Below, one piece after another: positions 1 to 11,304 of a stretch of 64,000 nt of DNA. The notes under the pieces are model-generated. The model searched no databases and was not told where the DNA came from. It saw only the letters and a list, made by a program, of their open reading frames with translations. The stretch's first letter is position 1, and each line of letters starts with the position of its first letter. Source of the stretch: Phyllostachys edulis (taxonomy: Eukaryota > Streptophyta > Magnoliopsida > Poales > Poaceae). A program made the position numbers and the translations under genes. The stretch is from the NCBI GenBank assembly GCA_036346405.1, contig CM070561.1, positions 35,381,958 through 35,445,957 on the forward strand. Direction: 5' to 3'.

Positions 1-284
1 TCGCTCGCCGCCTCAATGTCGCATTCCAAGTGATGGTAATCCTCATGCAGACGTGAAACCTCTTGCTCGAGGACTACACCGATGGCGAGGTTATCTCGCC
101 AGAAGCTGCAGACCACTCGGAAGACACGGCAGAGGAGGTCGTCTAGACAGCGTAACGTCGCCATCACATGTCCTGGCATAACCTTCACTAGAGGAGGGAG
201 GACACTGTAAACATAGTGTGCTTCCGTAGCTTTCGCCAACGTACGGCTGGTGAGGTGCTCGTACAGGTTGGCTAAGTAGGCCAT
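1..284 (-). CDS. Partial hypothetical ORF running off the window edge, next to a CACTA end
   Basis: The minus strand is open from an ATG at 284 down to base 1 without a stop (about 94 codons). The predicted peptide starts MAYLANLYEHLTSRTLAKAT and later carries a Cys- and Leu-rich stretch (CLDDLLCRVFRVVCSF). I do not recognise the family. It lies just inside a CACTA terminal region (500-976), so it may be cargo or an accessory exon of that transposon rather than a host gene. An upstream exon or the true start cannot be excluded. Low confidence that it is a real gene. Confidence 0.3.
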   Translation of the reverse strand, partial: MAYLANLYEHLTSRTLAKATEAHYVYSVLPPLVKVMPGHVMATLRCLDDLLCRVFRVVCSFWRDNLAIGVVLEQEVSRLHEDYHHLECDIEAAS

Positions 285-322
285 AATGCCGGTGTCAGGG
301 GAGAAGAGTGGGGAGCCATTTT

Positions 323-428
323 GTTTGTGCTTGAGAGTAGAGCGATGTGTGAGGAGTACGGTGGCAGATGATCTCGTTTGTGCTTGATAGTAGAGCGATG
401 TGTGAGGAGTACGGTAGCGGATGGTCAT
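323..428. repeat. Tandem duplication of a 53-bp unit
   Basis: Two adjacent units (323-375 and 376-428) share the motif GTTTGTGCTTGAKAGTAGAG followed by CGATGTGTGAGGAGTACGG, with a few substitutions between them. The duplication lies inside the left CACTA element, between the partial ORF and the subterminal repeats. Confidence 0.8.
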
Positions 429-499
429 TCTTATAAAAACATGCAAGGAGTAACGTCGGCATGGGAGATGAAGAGACGCATTGCGCGGGAAGCGAAGCT

Positions 500-976
500 G
501 CATTGAACATATCACAGACACTTCCAACCACAAACCATCTGTAATACAAAATTATCACATATGGTTATATTTAAAAACCGTATGTGATATTTATTAATAT
601 ATCAGATAGTTATTTTTAATAACCGTCTGTGATATTTCACAGACGATTTTAAACATGAACCATCTGTGATATTAATAAATATCACAGACGGGTTTTAAAT
701 ATAATTGTCTATGATATTTCATAGACGATTTTAAACATGAACCGTCTGTGATATTAATAAATATCACAGACGAGTTTTAAATATAACCATTTGTGATAAT
801 TTCATAGACGGTATTAAACATGAACCGTCTGTGATATTACATCTTCACAAATGGTTTTTACCGCACCTAGTACAGACGTGCGCTAAACTAAAACCGTCTA
901 TGATTGTCTTTAATACAGATGGTTTCGGGGAACCATCTGTGATGAGGCGTCCATGATAGCCCCTTTTGTAGTAGTG
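500..976 (-). mobile_element. CACTA (En/Spm) terminal region: subterminal repeats and terminal inverted repeat
   Basis: The right edge, read on the minus strand from 976, begins CACTACTACAAAAGGGGC, the signature of a CACTA terminal inverted repeat. Next to it, about 500-960 holds many copies in both orientations of a motif like ATCACAGACGGTT, spaced by AT-rich DNA. This is the classic subterminal array bound by the TNPA-type protein. The first ~90 bases match the CACTA end at 57248 closely (both contain GGACGCCTCATCACA), so both ends are from one family. The body lies to the left and is mostly outside the window. Confidence 0.9.
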
Positions 977-977
977 A

Positions 978-1092
978 GCTAAGTCAATAATCGAAGTCTG
1001 ATCTATGGGTGGCACAACACCCAAATATTTATAGTAGCCTAAGTCAGTGCTAGGTCCTGAAGTTGTAACTAACTAGAATTGTTATTTCATGC
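978..1092 (+). repeat. Direct repeat, copy 1 (partner at 2903-3017)
   Basis: It begins GCTAAGTCAATAATCGAAGT and ends TTATTTCATGC. A diverged copy in the same orientation lies 1.9 kb downstream. Copy 1 starts within two bases of the CACTA end, so that transposon probably inserted into or beside this repeat. Confidence 0.8.
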
Positions 1093-2902
1093 AGATCATA
1101 TTTGTCGTGGATCTTTTGTTCCACAAGCATCTCCTAATCCAAGTATCCCTCTGGATTGTATTCGCCGTCGAAAGTTGGAACAGAAAACTTGAGCCTTCCC
1201 AAGGTATCGTCACCTTGGGAAGCAATAGGTGCATTGCCTCCTATGCCATGACGGTCGAAACCCAATCGCTCATGTAGCCGATCATCTCTTGCATTGAGTA
1301 TGGGTGTCACATAGTCTTCTTCATCATCGGCAAACTCATCCTCTTGGACGTGTGGTCGTAGCCGACCTATCGCTGCAGCACCTCTCTGTACCCCTGGTCA
1401 TGCCGCTTGAAGTGGTCATAGTCGAGGAACAACAGCGGCTATGACATCGGCAACGGTGGATGTTGCGGTCTGGCATCGATGGTCTGGAATCTGGTCAGCA
1501 AGATTTCCTTGTGCAATCTTCTTGGCAAAGTCCTCCAAGCCTTTTTCCACATTCTCGAAACACGGAATGACTTGATCCTGCAGCAGACACTCAATGTCGT
1601 GTCAGAAAACATTTACCAATTTACGAGCATGTGGCGTTAGGCCTTTAGTGTTCACATCACTTTCATCCGAAACACCAATGTTTGGCACCTTGTTGGGATG
1701 CTTGAGACCCTACCATTGTTAGCACCAAATATAGTAGCAAACCCTACATACTACAAATTTGAAATTGGCACTCGAAACTCATAATCTTACCAACCGAAGC
1801 TCTTACCCTTCTCGTGGACTACTCGTGTGCTGCTGGTTCGTGGCAACTTTCAAATGAAAGTCCATAAAGTGATTGCAAAGATACTAGTACTTGTGATCAA
1901 TGGCAAATATCTGGAGTTCTAGGTATGGAATATATTTGTAGCAAGGAAAACAAACTGAAATTCCAGAAATTGCAAAGTTGAATAATAGTTCGTACAATAC
2001 TAGTCTTAGTTGCTTTGATCAGAACGACCATAATAAGAATCACCGGTCGAAAAGTAGTGGTCGGAACTTGACCCTCAAAGGATTTCAACCGGTCACACAT
2101 AGTATTGATCGGAGAACAAACCAGGTTGGAAATAACTGGTCGGAGTTGTAGCTTGACCAATTTGACTGGTCGTGCGGAATTTTTACAAGATTGATTCTTT
2201 TTTTTTTACTCGGTTGCACAAGATGTTATGCGATTGTTCTTCTTTTTTAACAACTCGCACGAACTGACACGTGCAACAAAGATGATAAAATCGATGATCA
2301 GCAAGAACCGGTCGATCAACAGGAACTAATAGACCAGCAAAAACCAGATGACTAACAATAACCGATCGATTAGCAAGAACTATACGATCAGCAACTAGAC
2401 ACGACTAGAACGAACTCAAATTCAACAAAGCAAACTGAAAATAACAAATTGAAAACACAACGGGCTAGGAATTGGATAATTTTTGTAGGGCAATTTTCTA
2501 GACTTTAGGAAATAACAAAATTAATCTACTACTAAGGATTGATGAATTCCTACCGGTAACGAAATCTCTAATACCACCTGATATGCCCACGCCTCGACTT
2601 AAGATGCGTGCATGCAAGTTTTTCCTGATCTTCTGTCGTAGGATAAATTTGATAACTTGAGTTGCAACATTGACGAAGGGGGTGGCTAACCAAGATTCAG
2701 TCAAGACTAGCAAATATCGCAACTGTTACACCGCTCCTTGACTGGTTACAAATCGTGTCAAACACAATTGACATGTTCACGAAGAACCGCCCGAGCCAAT
2801 CCAGAGAAACACATGTACCTTTAATTGCGGAAGATGAATCATTCGAAATTGAATAATTAAGTTGAGACTTTAATAACGATGAGAGGCCTTACAATAGCAA
2901 TA
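1093..2902. other. Repeat-derived intergenic DNA, no intact gene
   Basis: No convincing gene is visible. On the minus strand, parts of 1150-1620 read as short protein-like stretches (for example DQVIPCFENVEKGLEDFAKK) broken by stops. They resemble the tail of a transposon-encoded protein, but I cannot name it. Around 2040-2160 and 2285-2400 the motif ACCGGTCG recurs. Confidence 0.4.
2285..2400. repeat. Degenerate short tandem repeat (about 24-bp unit)
   Basis: Four or five imperfect units built on GATCAGCAAGAACCGGTC follow one another (GATCAACAGGAACTAATAG, GACCAGCAAAAACCAGATG, GATTAGCAAGAACTATAC and so on). It is short, diverged and non-coding. Confidence 0.6.
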
Positions 2903-3017
2903 GCTAAGTCAATAATTAAAGTCTGATCTATGGGTGGCGCAATAACCAAATATTTATAGTAGCCTAAGTTAGTGCTAGGTCCCAAAGCCATAACTAACTA
3001 GAACTATTATTTCATGC
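2903..3017 (+). repeat. Direct repeat, copy 2 (partner at 978-1092)
   Basis: It has the same order of motifs as copy 1 (GCTAAGTCAATAATTAAAGT, ATATTTATAGTAGCCTAAGT, TTATTTCATGC) with scattered substitutions. Unlike copy 1, it is not next to a CACTA end. Confidence 0.8.
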
Positions 3018-3059
3018 GCATTGTTATCCAATAGAATCTTTGATATAGGTTCGAAGTAG

Positions 3060-4150
3060 ACTTCACAATCAAAATAGAACATGACTACACCCGGCTTCCC
3101 TAACCGTTCTGGACCTCAGCTCCTTCCTGAGCTTAGTCCCGGTCCACCTTGCCGTTGCCCATCATTCCATTATTGGTAGCTCCCGCTCTGGTTCCTTGTC
3201 TTCTCAGCTTGTAACCGCATCGGTAGCCTCGGTCATCTTTTGGCGGCACCTTGATCGTTCTGTACCTCAGTTCTCCTAACCTAGTCCCGATCCCATTCGC
3301 CTCACCATGACATAGCTCCGGAGTCCTACAATCATCATCGACAAGCAAACCGTCGCGTAGTACCACACGACAAAAAATCATCAATTTACACAATTAGTGA
3401 ATCAAGAACACATACCTTCAATGCTTCACTCCTGGAAGCATCATTTTACCTCAAAAGGTCTTTGCTCAAACATTGCATTCTATGGTTCTTGTCCATCTTG
3501 CACCTTACTTGAGTCCAACCATATCAACCGACATCCATGACCGTTTTGGACCTTGGTTCTCCTAATCAAGTCCCGGTCCTCCTCATCGTTAACTATAGTT
3601 GACTCTAAGCCACCTACACAACAATATATCAAGCAACCATTTCTGGTCACAAGTTCTTCATAACTTGACCCACATCAATCCATAAGAGTATAATGCAAAC
3701 ATATGCAAAAAAATCCTAAGCTCCTAGGACCAATCCTCAAAATTTAGCATTCCTCACTATGCTTGAACCGTCATGGCCGATCAGACCGCTGCCACAAGGC
3801 TGGTTTGACCCCAGCCTTTGGACGGTCAAACCACCAACCCATGGCTGGTCTGACCGCCCTAGCCGGTCTGACCGCACTCCTGGGTAACAAGGACCGGTTA
3901 GGCCGCTAACCACTAGCTGGTCACACCCTTCCCAAACCAGAAAACACCCATCTCTGGACTTTTCAGCAAAACTTTATCTAGTTTCACGTCATGTCTCCAT
4001 TTTCAATGACATCTGGTGCAAACTCACCTCAAATACTCCCACACAAGTGTTTGGTGCTCATTCCTCGGAAGCTCACACCGCCGGTCTGACCGCCACCCAT
4101 GGCAGGTCAGACCTCCCTGCAGGGCCGGTCAGACCGTCGGCACCTAGACA
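3060..4150 (-). mobile_element. Fragment of an LTR family (here LTR-A) also present at 33087 and 40680
   Basis: The stretch 3530-3680 matches 34378-34520 in the complete LTR-A copy, sharing runs such as ACAAGTTCTTCA, AACTTGACCCAC and AGTCCCGGTCCTCCTC. Like the complete copies it carries short palindromes of the GGTCAGACC type, dense from 3770 to 4140. A roughly 40-bp motif (CCGTTCTGGACCTCAG and following) occurs three times, at about 3098, 3252 and 3541. The terminal TG and CA of the complete copies are not found, so it is truncated and rearranged. The boundaries are approximate. Confidence 0.6.
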
Positions 4151-5456
4151 ATAAATCCGACAATTTGCTATACCGATGGTTTACTCTCCAAACTCAACGA
4201 CACAGATATCAATTGTTCAACACCTAGATGAAGACCATACCACATGGTCTCCACACTCTCCTTTCTGAATTCTTTTACTCCCCTTTTCCATGTCGTTGCA
4301 TCTCTTTTCTTATGGACCTCAAATGCCACATTTTGGAGAATCTCTTCAGAATTGGTTGTCTTCCTCGTGGGCTGAAGGAAATCTGTCCCAACTAGCAAGC
4401 TTTCTTGGAGTATATATTCATGACGTACATCGATAGGGTGAGCACCAACCTTGAGATAGAGAGAGAAGCTTTGAGAGAGTGTACTGAACAGTCTTTGTAC
4501 CTCTCTGTAGACGACAAACTGTCCTGTGCAAAGACAATAAGACATGAACTCAACAGTGTCATCACCTCTCTCTCTCCCCTCCTTTCTCTCTGTACCTAGA
4601 CGGAGAAGGTTCTGTGCAAGACAAGGCAGGCATCATCCGTAGACCGTAGGCAGTGGAAGAAATTGAGATCGATCCAGGGTACAATTGGCCATAATTTTGC
4701 AAAACACAAAACTAGACTTTTTTGGCCGTCTAGTCAGGAGGCATCAGTCACAGTCTCACAGTCGATCAGTAGTTATGTGGAGTTTCAAATGCTCCCCACA
4801 TTCTCCGATTCTATTATTTGCATGCACGACTGTGCGATGCTCCTGGATTCAGACAAGACAATCAGCTGCTAGATTTGATGCCGCCCATAGCTAGCTAGCA
4901 AGATAGGCAGATTATGCATGGGCCCCCCGATATTCTGATCCAAGATTGTGTTAACGGCCACTGATTGCCTAGGTCTTCATAGAGAAACCAAAACGAACTC
5001 CATGTTATTTATTTATATTTTCTCTCTTCCAATCTACTTTTTATGGAAAAGTTAAGATTTTTTCAGCTAGACTTATGTTTGCGCCGCATGATATTTCTTG
5101 AGCTATATATATCATCTGATGTGTATGACTCTGAAATATGAATTTTTGCCACTTCCAACTTCTAAGCCCCATTTCTCGCTCTTTATTTTGAGATCTTTTA
5201 AGCTCCATTTCTGGCATGCACAGCCTTTCGGCAGAATGTTGGTTTACTTTCTGAAACAAAATCAGAGGCGATCGTTGTTCCAAACTAAACCAAGCTCAAG
5301 CTATATATTCATAATGTATTATACTCGTTTACTACTGTATACTAAAAACCGATAATTAACCTATGGTTTAGATACCCCGATAGAAAAAAGGAAAAAAAAT
5401 ACTAGAAATTCATATAAAGAAGAAAATCATCCACCCCTAAATCCAATGTATCCTAA
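4151..5456. other. Intergenic, no recognisable feature
   Basis: Short open stretches occur on both strands, but none shows splice structure, family motifs or convincing codon use. A pyrimidine-rich run lies at 4566-4592. I see nothing else to support. Confidence 0.4.
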
Positions 5457-5959
5457 TAAAAAAATGAGATTTTTGCAAAACCCACCCACAAGCGGGGTGG
5501 TTTGCCAAAAACCAAACTGCGTCGCAAATTCTGTCAGTCTCACACCTACAAGTTTCATATGGTTACAAATCCTCTCCCTAGGGCCAGTTTTTTGTTGACC
5601 GTCTCACAGGGCGCTTGCATGGTACTCCAACATGGATTGATTATAACGGTGGACCCTAATGGGTCATCTACCTCTCCTTTCCAAGAAGTGCCCTCTAAGG
5701 CTTGACATAAGGCCTTAAGTCAACGTAGGTAGAAGTTTTAGGAGATGGTGGTCACCATGCAAAAGATGGAGGCACAAAGGGGAAGAGGTGGTTAGGACAG
5801 TGCTTGTATTCTGGTAATTTGCATTTGCCCTAATTTTGGTTGGTTTCAATTTGTTTCGGTCTATTTAGTGGGAACTTTGCAATTTTAGGTGTTTGATTTG
5901 GTGGCGATTTGGGAGATTTCTACATTATTGTGGCTTCCCACGACATAGACTATACCGGT

Positions 5960-8211
5960 TGTAACATCTCAGCTCAACACAGAGCCCAGAATGTCACTTA
6001 TACATTTCTCTCTCTAAATTTAAACCATAATTACTTGTAATTCTAGCACCTAAGCATGGATAGAAACCCACAACGGGCTACTTTTCAACAAGCATAACAA
6101 GATAATATCAATTAAGGATAAACTTTCACACAACTTAGGATCTCGCGCACAAGAACGCTCGGGGCCACACACCTGAGAACGTCCGAGAACCGTGCGCCCG
6201 AGAACATTGATTAGCAACAGGACTAATAAATAAACCACTACTATAGCATAGTCATAAATAACTCAAATTCCAATCATTAAGATAATGAAATCCATGTCTA
6301 CTAATCAACTCTAGATGAAAGCGTCAAGTCTCTAGGTTTAAATGTAGCAACTAAATAACTATAACTTTGTGATTGTAGCATGCGATGTGTATGTGCTACT
6401 CCCACCCCATGTATGCTGCCTTCAATGGCCACCAAAAATAACAACAAAGTAAGGGTGGGTCCAAAGCTCAACGAGTACATAATAGAACAATAAATATACA
6501 ACTTATCATTCATGTTGCTTATTATCATCATCAATCATGTATTCAATAAACATCATCATATTTTCATTAATGCAATGCAATGCATCTCTACTCTAGATGC
6601 TCATTTGCTCATCTCATACCTTATACTAGTATAGCCGAGTGAACACCCGTCGGTGTTCACCCTTTCATCAGCCCGTCCTAAAAGGAACTGGTGATCTCTC
6701 CACTCCTGTGGAGTTCTACTACCATGGTAGATATCGCATGACCACCCGAAAGTGGGTCTTTCTCTTTCATGACATGATTGTGCACATGGTGCAAAAATGC
6801 AATTTGTTCTATTATCCATTAACATGATCTATTATCATCATATCGCCATCATTACCATGTCATCATCATAGTCATATCATCATCGTTTTTATATCATCAT
6901 CATGGCATTGTAATAAGAATGGATAAAACATAAACATATCATGGCAAATTATTTCTAAATACAAGCGTAATCAAACCGATGTCTATCATTCTACCATGCA
7001 CTTGCTTTTTAGCCACAAAAACTGGAACGATGCGAAGGCTGCACCGAACTCGAAGCAACACTCCTTGGACAAAGCCAATACTCACCTAAAAAATATGTAA
7101 CAACAGTACAAGAACATAAAAAAAAATTCAACATCACTCCTACACGCAAAACCAACATAATTAATTCATCTTCACCGGACAACCCACCCACTGTCCTGGT
7201 GATCAAATAGTCATAACTTCTAATTCTGCAATCAAAACATAGAAAACCCTATGTTTTCTAGAATCTACACAAAACTTTATATGCTTTCCTAGTTATGCAA
7301 ATTCCATAATTAAGTTTTCTAAACCCTCATTTTTAACCCCTAAGGTCAAACTGAAATATTACTGGACAACAGGTTTAACAATTTTATATTTTTTTTCTAC
7401 CACATAAAAAGTAGCAAACCTTACAACTTCTGGAAACTAAGAAAAAATGCCTAACTTTTCCTAGTTATGATCATAATTTAATTTGACCATCTACATAAGG
7501 TAATAAATCAAACCACACGACTGCTACCAACGGCGACGGAATTCTAGACAATAGCCCTTCAGAAGCCATAACTTTTACACCACTTAATCAAATTTAGTGT
7601 TTTTGCATTCTATAGAAAGCTTAAACAATAATCTACAATATTCATAATATAGAAGAACTATAAAACAAGATGTCGATACCCCAGAACTCCCTCACAAAGC
7701 TCAGCAACATATTGAACCAAAACAAGGCAAAACCAAACCACCAATTCCCGCTATCAATCTATCCTAAATTTTGATTAAACGACAGTCTAACATTGCAACT
7801 AAGGTTACCCCTTGAAATCGGATGACGGAGACGATCGGATCACAAAACCCTAATTTTCCTTTTTTTTCCTCTTCCCTTCTTCTTCCCTTCTTCTCCTTTC
7901 TCCTTCCTTCTTCCTTGCTTCCTTATCCTTCCTTGTTTCATCCTCGGCAGTACAGGCAACAACAACAGGGGCGACAACTGGCTAGGGTAGGGGTGCCGCG
8001 GTAGGGCAGGGCAGAGGTGCAGGCGGCTAGGGCTAGGATTTGCGGTGCCCCCTCCCCCCCCCCCTTTAAATGAAGCTCCCACACCGAGTACAACTTGGAC
8101 TCGGTTGTCCCGGCTCGGCCCGGCTCACTCCATCCCTTCCTCTCTTCTTTTCTTTTCTTTTCTTTTCCCCTTTATTCCTTTTCTAGGCTTTCAAATAAAC
8201 GGGATATCACA
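5960..8211 (-). mobile_element. Solo LTR (Ty3/gypsy-like) with perfect 5-bp target duplication
   Basis: The segment starts TGTAACATCTCAGC and ends GGGATATCACA. It is flanked on both sides by CCGGT (5955-5959 and 8212-8216). The TG...CA ends, 5-bp duplication, 2,252-bp length and absence of gag-pol identify a solo LTR formed by recombination between the two LTRs of a former full element. Its ends resemble those of the gypsy LTR at 28479 read on the minus strand (TGTGATATCC at the left end), so the minus strand is the likely sense. Confidence 0.93.
6636..6768. repeat. Cluster of short hairpins inside the solo LTR
   Basis: Several self-complementary motifs fall within 130 bases: GTGAACACC...GGTGTTCAC with a 4-base loop, CTCCA...TGGAG, CTACCATGGTAG (a perfect 12-base palindrome) and an imperfect GACCACCC GAAA GTGGGTC stem. 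They may be structure in the LTR transcript. The function is unknown. Confidence 0.6.
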
Positions 8212-8408
8212 CCGGTCAACGTTGGAGTGCCATGCCAGTGTCATGTTGGATGGTTAATGGGAAAACTAGCTATGGGTTGGGAAGAGATTTGCAACCACAT
8301 AAAACTTGTCGGTGTGAGATTGACGGAGTTTGAGATGTGAGTGTTTTTTTTTTTTACAAACTCCCCTACTTGTGGGTGTGTTTTGCCAAAAAAAAACTCA
8401 ATTAAAAT

Positions 8409-9328
8409 TAAATCACAACCGTTAGATATAACTAACGACACAAGGTAAATTTAAACATTCTAAAAAAGAGATAAATACAACGATTTTATTAGAGAGAGAG
8501 AGAGAGAGATTCCATCCCTCAATCGGTAGACCATAATATTACAACTGAGCCACAACTATTGAATAGTACTCCCGTCAAGATACTCCAAATTAATTTTTCT
8601 AAGGGAAGCCAAGAGCGTTTATTTTATTAACTCATCGTCAGATGAATACAATCATCCCACAAGGATGAAAAATAAAAAACCGAGGGCTTACAGAACGCCA
8701 CGCCACGCCACGCCACGCCACTCCAGACTAGAATCTGAAGTAGGGCCAATGGTCAGCTTCTCCACCTGGCTTCTTGAGAAGCTGAAGCCCACCTATTGAA
8801 AGAAGCCAATAGAATGATGTGGTGTGACAGGTGTCTTTCGTGACTTACCAACCTCTCCCCCACGGCCCCACCGCACCTCCCTTATAAGCTAATGTTCGGT
8901 TTCGCCAGTTGTAGTTAGAAGCTAGCATTTTGGACTTCTGCACCGTAAGCTCCAAAAGCTAGCTCCTTGAAGAAGCTTATAACCAATAAGCTCTATATAC
9001 CGCGCAATTGCACGGGCCAATCAAACTAGTTAATCTAATCGCCCACGTTTCCCACGAAATGGTAAATCACCCGCGGTAATGTAGCTAAAGTCGATACCTA
9101 TAAGCAAAAGCGCTAATCATTCTGCATTACACAAAGTTGACATAAAGCCTAGCTAGGAGCACGTTGTGCCTAGCTAGCTAATTAATCTCAGCCACGGCCA
9201 CAACTAAAAATAAACAAGATATGTGCAACTTGAGCACTTAGCGCCAAATCACAGCGTGTCAAGTGTGCGACACGAGCGTTGTTAGTCTGTCGCATCAAGT
9301 AAAGCTAGCTGCAAAAACCGCTAGCTGC
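8409..9328. other. Intergenic DNA with two microsatellites
   Basis: There is a (GA)n run at about 8490-8510 and a CGCCA pentamer repeat at about 8696-8722. Between 8745 and 8990 are several self-complementary pieces around AGAAGC/GCTTCT that could be a decayed MITE, but I could not define ends or a target duplication. No gene is seen. Confidence 0.5.
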
Positions 9329-9331
9329 TTA

Positions 9332-9635
9332 GGGCATCTCCAATAGTTAGATATAATCTTGTCTCTCATATATATTACATCATCTTTAGATACAACATCT
9401 CCAGTAGATTGTCTCTAGCACACTCTCCAACATTTATATTTTATAATTTTTCTTTGAAACAGGCCTACATATCAACTAGAGTAGATTAATGTATCATATC
9501 TTATTTCGCGTGCACGACAGTCTCTTCAGGAAGAGACGACCTGTGCTCTCTCTCCTTCCCCTCTCTCCTCCACGTAGGATTTTGTTGACGAGTCATAGCT
9601 AAGAGACGACAATAAATGCACTATTGGAGATGCCC
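9332..9635. mobile_element. PIF/Harbinger (Tourist-like) MITE
   Basis: The 304-bp element has terminal inverted repeats GGGCATCTCCAATAGT at the left and its complement ACTATTGGAGATGCCC at the right. It is flanked by TTA on both sides (9329-9331 and 9636-9638), the target duplication typical of PIF/Harbinger. It has no coding capacity, and the interior is AT-rich. It lies about 1.7 kb from the 3' end of CYP735A. Confidence 0.88.
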
Positions 9636-9638
9636 TTA

Positions 9639-11304
9639 CACACACACTAGCTAGTTAATCACCTTGATTAAACCACGGCGCCTTAATAAGTTTAGTTATG
9701 CACATAGAAAGACTACTAGCTAGATTCATAATGAAATATACTCTCGCAATATATGTATATATTGTTATTGTATATTACAATAAAAGTTATCCGGTTGAAA
9801 CAATATTCTAAAGACCATATCAATATTCGAAACGACTTACATTTGCAATCAGGATTCAGAAGAGTACGGTAAACTCCGAGCCACAAGCGATTACACTACT
9901 AACTAGTTAAACATTGCCCATTTTGCACAAAGTAAAGGTCGCCTAGCTAGTCCAATGTAATGCTCCACAGCTAGCTGCAGACACAGGAGAGAGAGAAGGG
10001 GGTTAATTAACCCGTGGTTAGCTAGAGTGAGATAAGGTTCTCTACTGAGTGCTTGGCCTTATAATTTGATGCCATCGATCTGCCGATATGTTAATTAAAT
10101 GGCGCACACAACCGTAATGCCGCAGCATCTAATCGATCGATCCCTTCTTTCTTTAGCTGCTTTGCTGCACTGCTTGCAGCTCCTGATGAAGATCAAGGTC
10201 AGCGATGGCCGGATGCGTAGCTAGCCGTACGTGCGAGGCTTGAATAGATCGGGGGGCGCGCACGTGCGGCCGGGACGCACGTCGCGACGGATTTGCCTTT
10301 TGGGGTATATGTTTAGCCCTTGACCCTAAGACCATCCAAGGGGTTGATTGATGGTAACGAGAGATGATTGACCAAAGCTGTACAATAAATTGTTTGGTAC
10401 GTCTGAGGTGTAGAGTTTCATGTACCATATATCGGTTTAGTTTAGTATATTAAAGGGTTCATCGTACTAGATATAGGCTCAATTTGGGGGTGGGGAATCA
10501 CATAAGTGTATAGCATAATAAATAATAGGTAAGTGCGTCATACCGGATCGATGTAGGCTCTCCTCAGGACTCAGGTGCAGAGTTTCGTGCATCATACCAG
10601 ATGCTGGCTCAATCAGAAAGCAGCGTATTCATACTTAGCAGAATATCAGATAAGTGTATACTCGGAGTAGCAAAGCTAGATTAGGAAGTAACGTGTGTGC
10701 AGCCAATTCGGCTGATGGATATGCTCAGTCCACATGCTATTCAGCTGGCATTCATACAGCACTCCGGTTCAGTTTGTCAGTTGCTCGTTTGCTTCTTGCT
10801 AATCATTTTACAGCTGTAGTTCTCCAGTTATCTAATTTAAGATCTTTGTCCCAGTCTGCCATGTCCCTTATCACTTGAGCATACTGGTAAATCATCTTAC
10901 ACTCCTGTTTCCCTTGTAATTAATTTGTAAGATTTGACATTTGATCCATCAAGTAATGCATATATAAGAAAATAATGCACAAGCTCGTGTGAAAGAGACC
11001 AAACTAGATTATTTGGTGCATAAGCTAATTCCTCTCTGTTAATATGGTTGTGTTATTTGCACACATATATTATCTAATTCAATACTACAAGAACTCCACT
11101 CTGTATATGTCTCCACACTATAACACACACACAGCAGCAGCAGTAGCATACACTGGCCGGCCCACCGACAGATCGGCCCCGCCTGTCAGTGGGACAACTC
11201 GGGAGAACCAATCACAGAGCACAAAATTAAGCTTCAATTCCTCTATAGCCGATCGATGATTCGATGCTAAAGGCGCGCGCCAAACGAACAAAAGAATGGA
11301 GGAG
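9639..11304. other. 3' flank of CYP735A, no gene
   Basis: No coding evidence is seen. A weak internal repetition (GAGGTGTAGAGTTTCATG at about 10400 and a similar stretch near 10570) is the only structure I note. The sequence just below 11305 is expected to hold the 3' UTR of the P450 gene, but no clear polyadenylation signal stands out. Confidence 0.4.

Larger units (their letters stand above)
5466..8399. mobile_element. Non-autonomous Mutator-like element with long terminal inverted repeats, split by a solo LTR
   Basis: The left arm (about 5466-5650) and the reverse complement of the right arm (about 8217-8399) align along nearly their whole length. Shared blocks include CCCACCCACAAG, CACACCKACAAGTTT, GGTTRCAAATC and GCATGGYACTCCAAC. 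Arms of about 180 bp, no transposase and AT-rich flanks fit a Mutator-like non-autonomous element. The flanking 9-mers (TAAAAAAAT and AATTAAAAT) agree at only six positions in AT-rich DNA, so the target duplication is uncertain. The solo LTR at 5960-8211 sits inside; without it the element is about 680 bp. Confidence 0.7.

Noticed and set aside
520..960. Regularly spaced repeats that could be mistaken for a CRISPR array
   Set aside because: The units occur in both orientations, spacing is irregular and the block ends in a CACTA terminal repeat; this is a plant nuclear sequence.
4168..4545. 125-codon minus-strand frame
   Set aside because: No recognised domain, and its neighbouring frames on the other strand are equally open; no support beyond length.
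7822..8082. Pro/Ser-rich and Gly/Lys-rich overlapping frames
   Set aside because: They come from CT-rich simple sequence inside the solo LTR 5960-8211.
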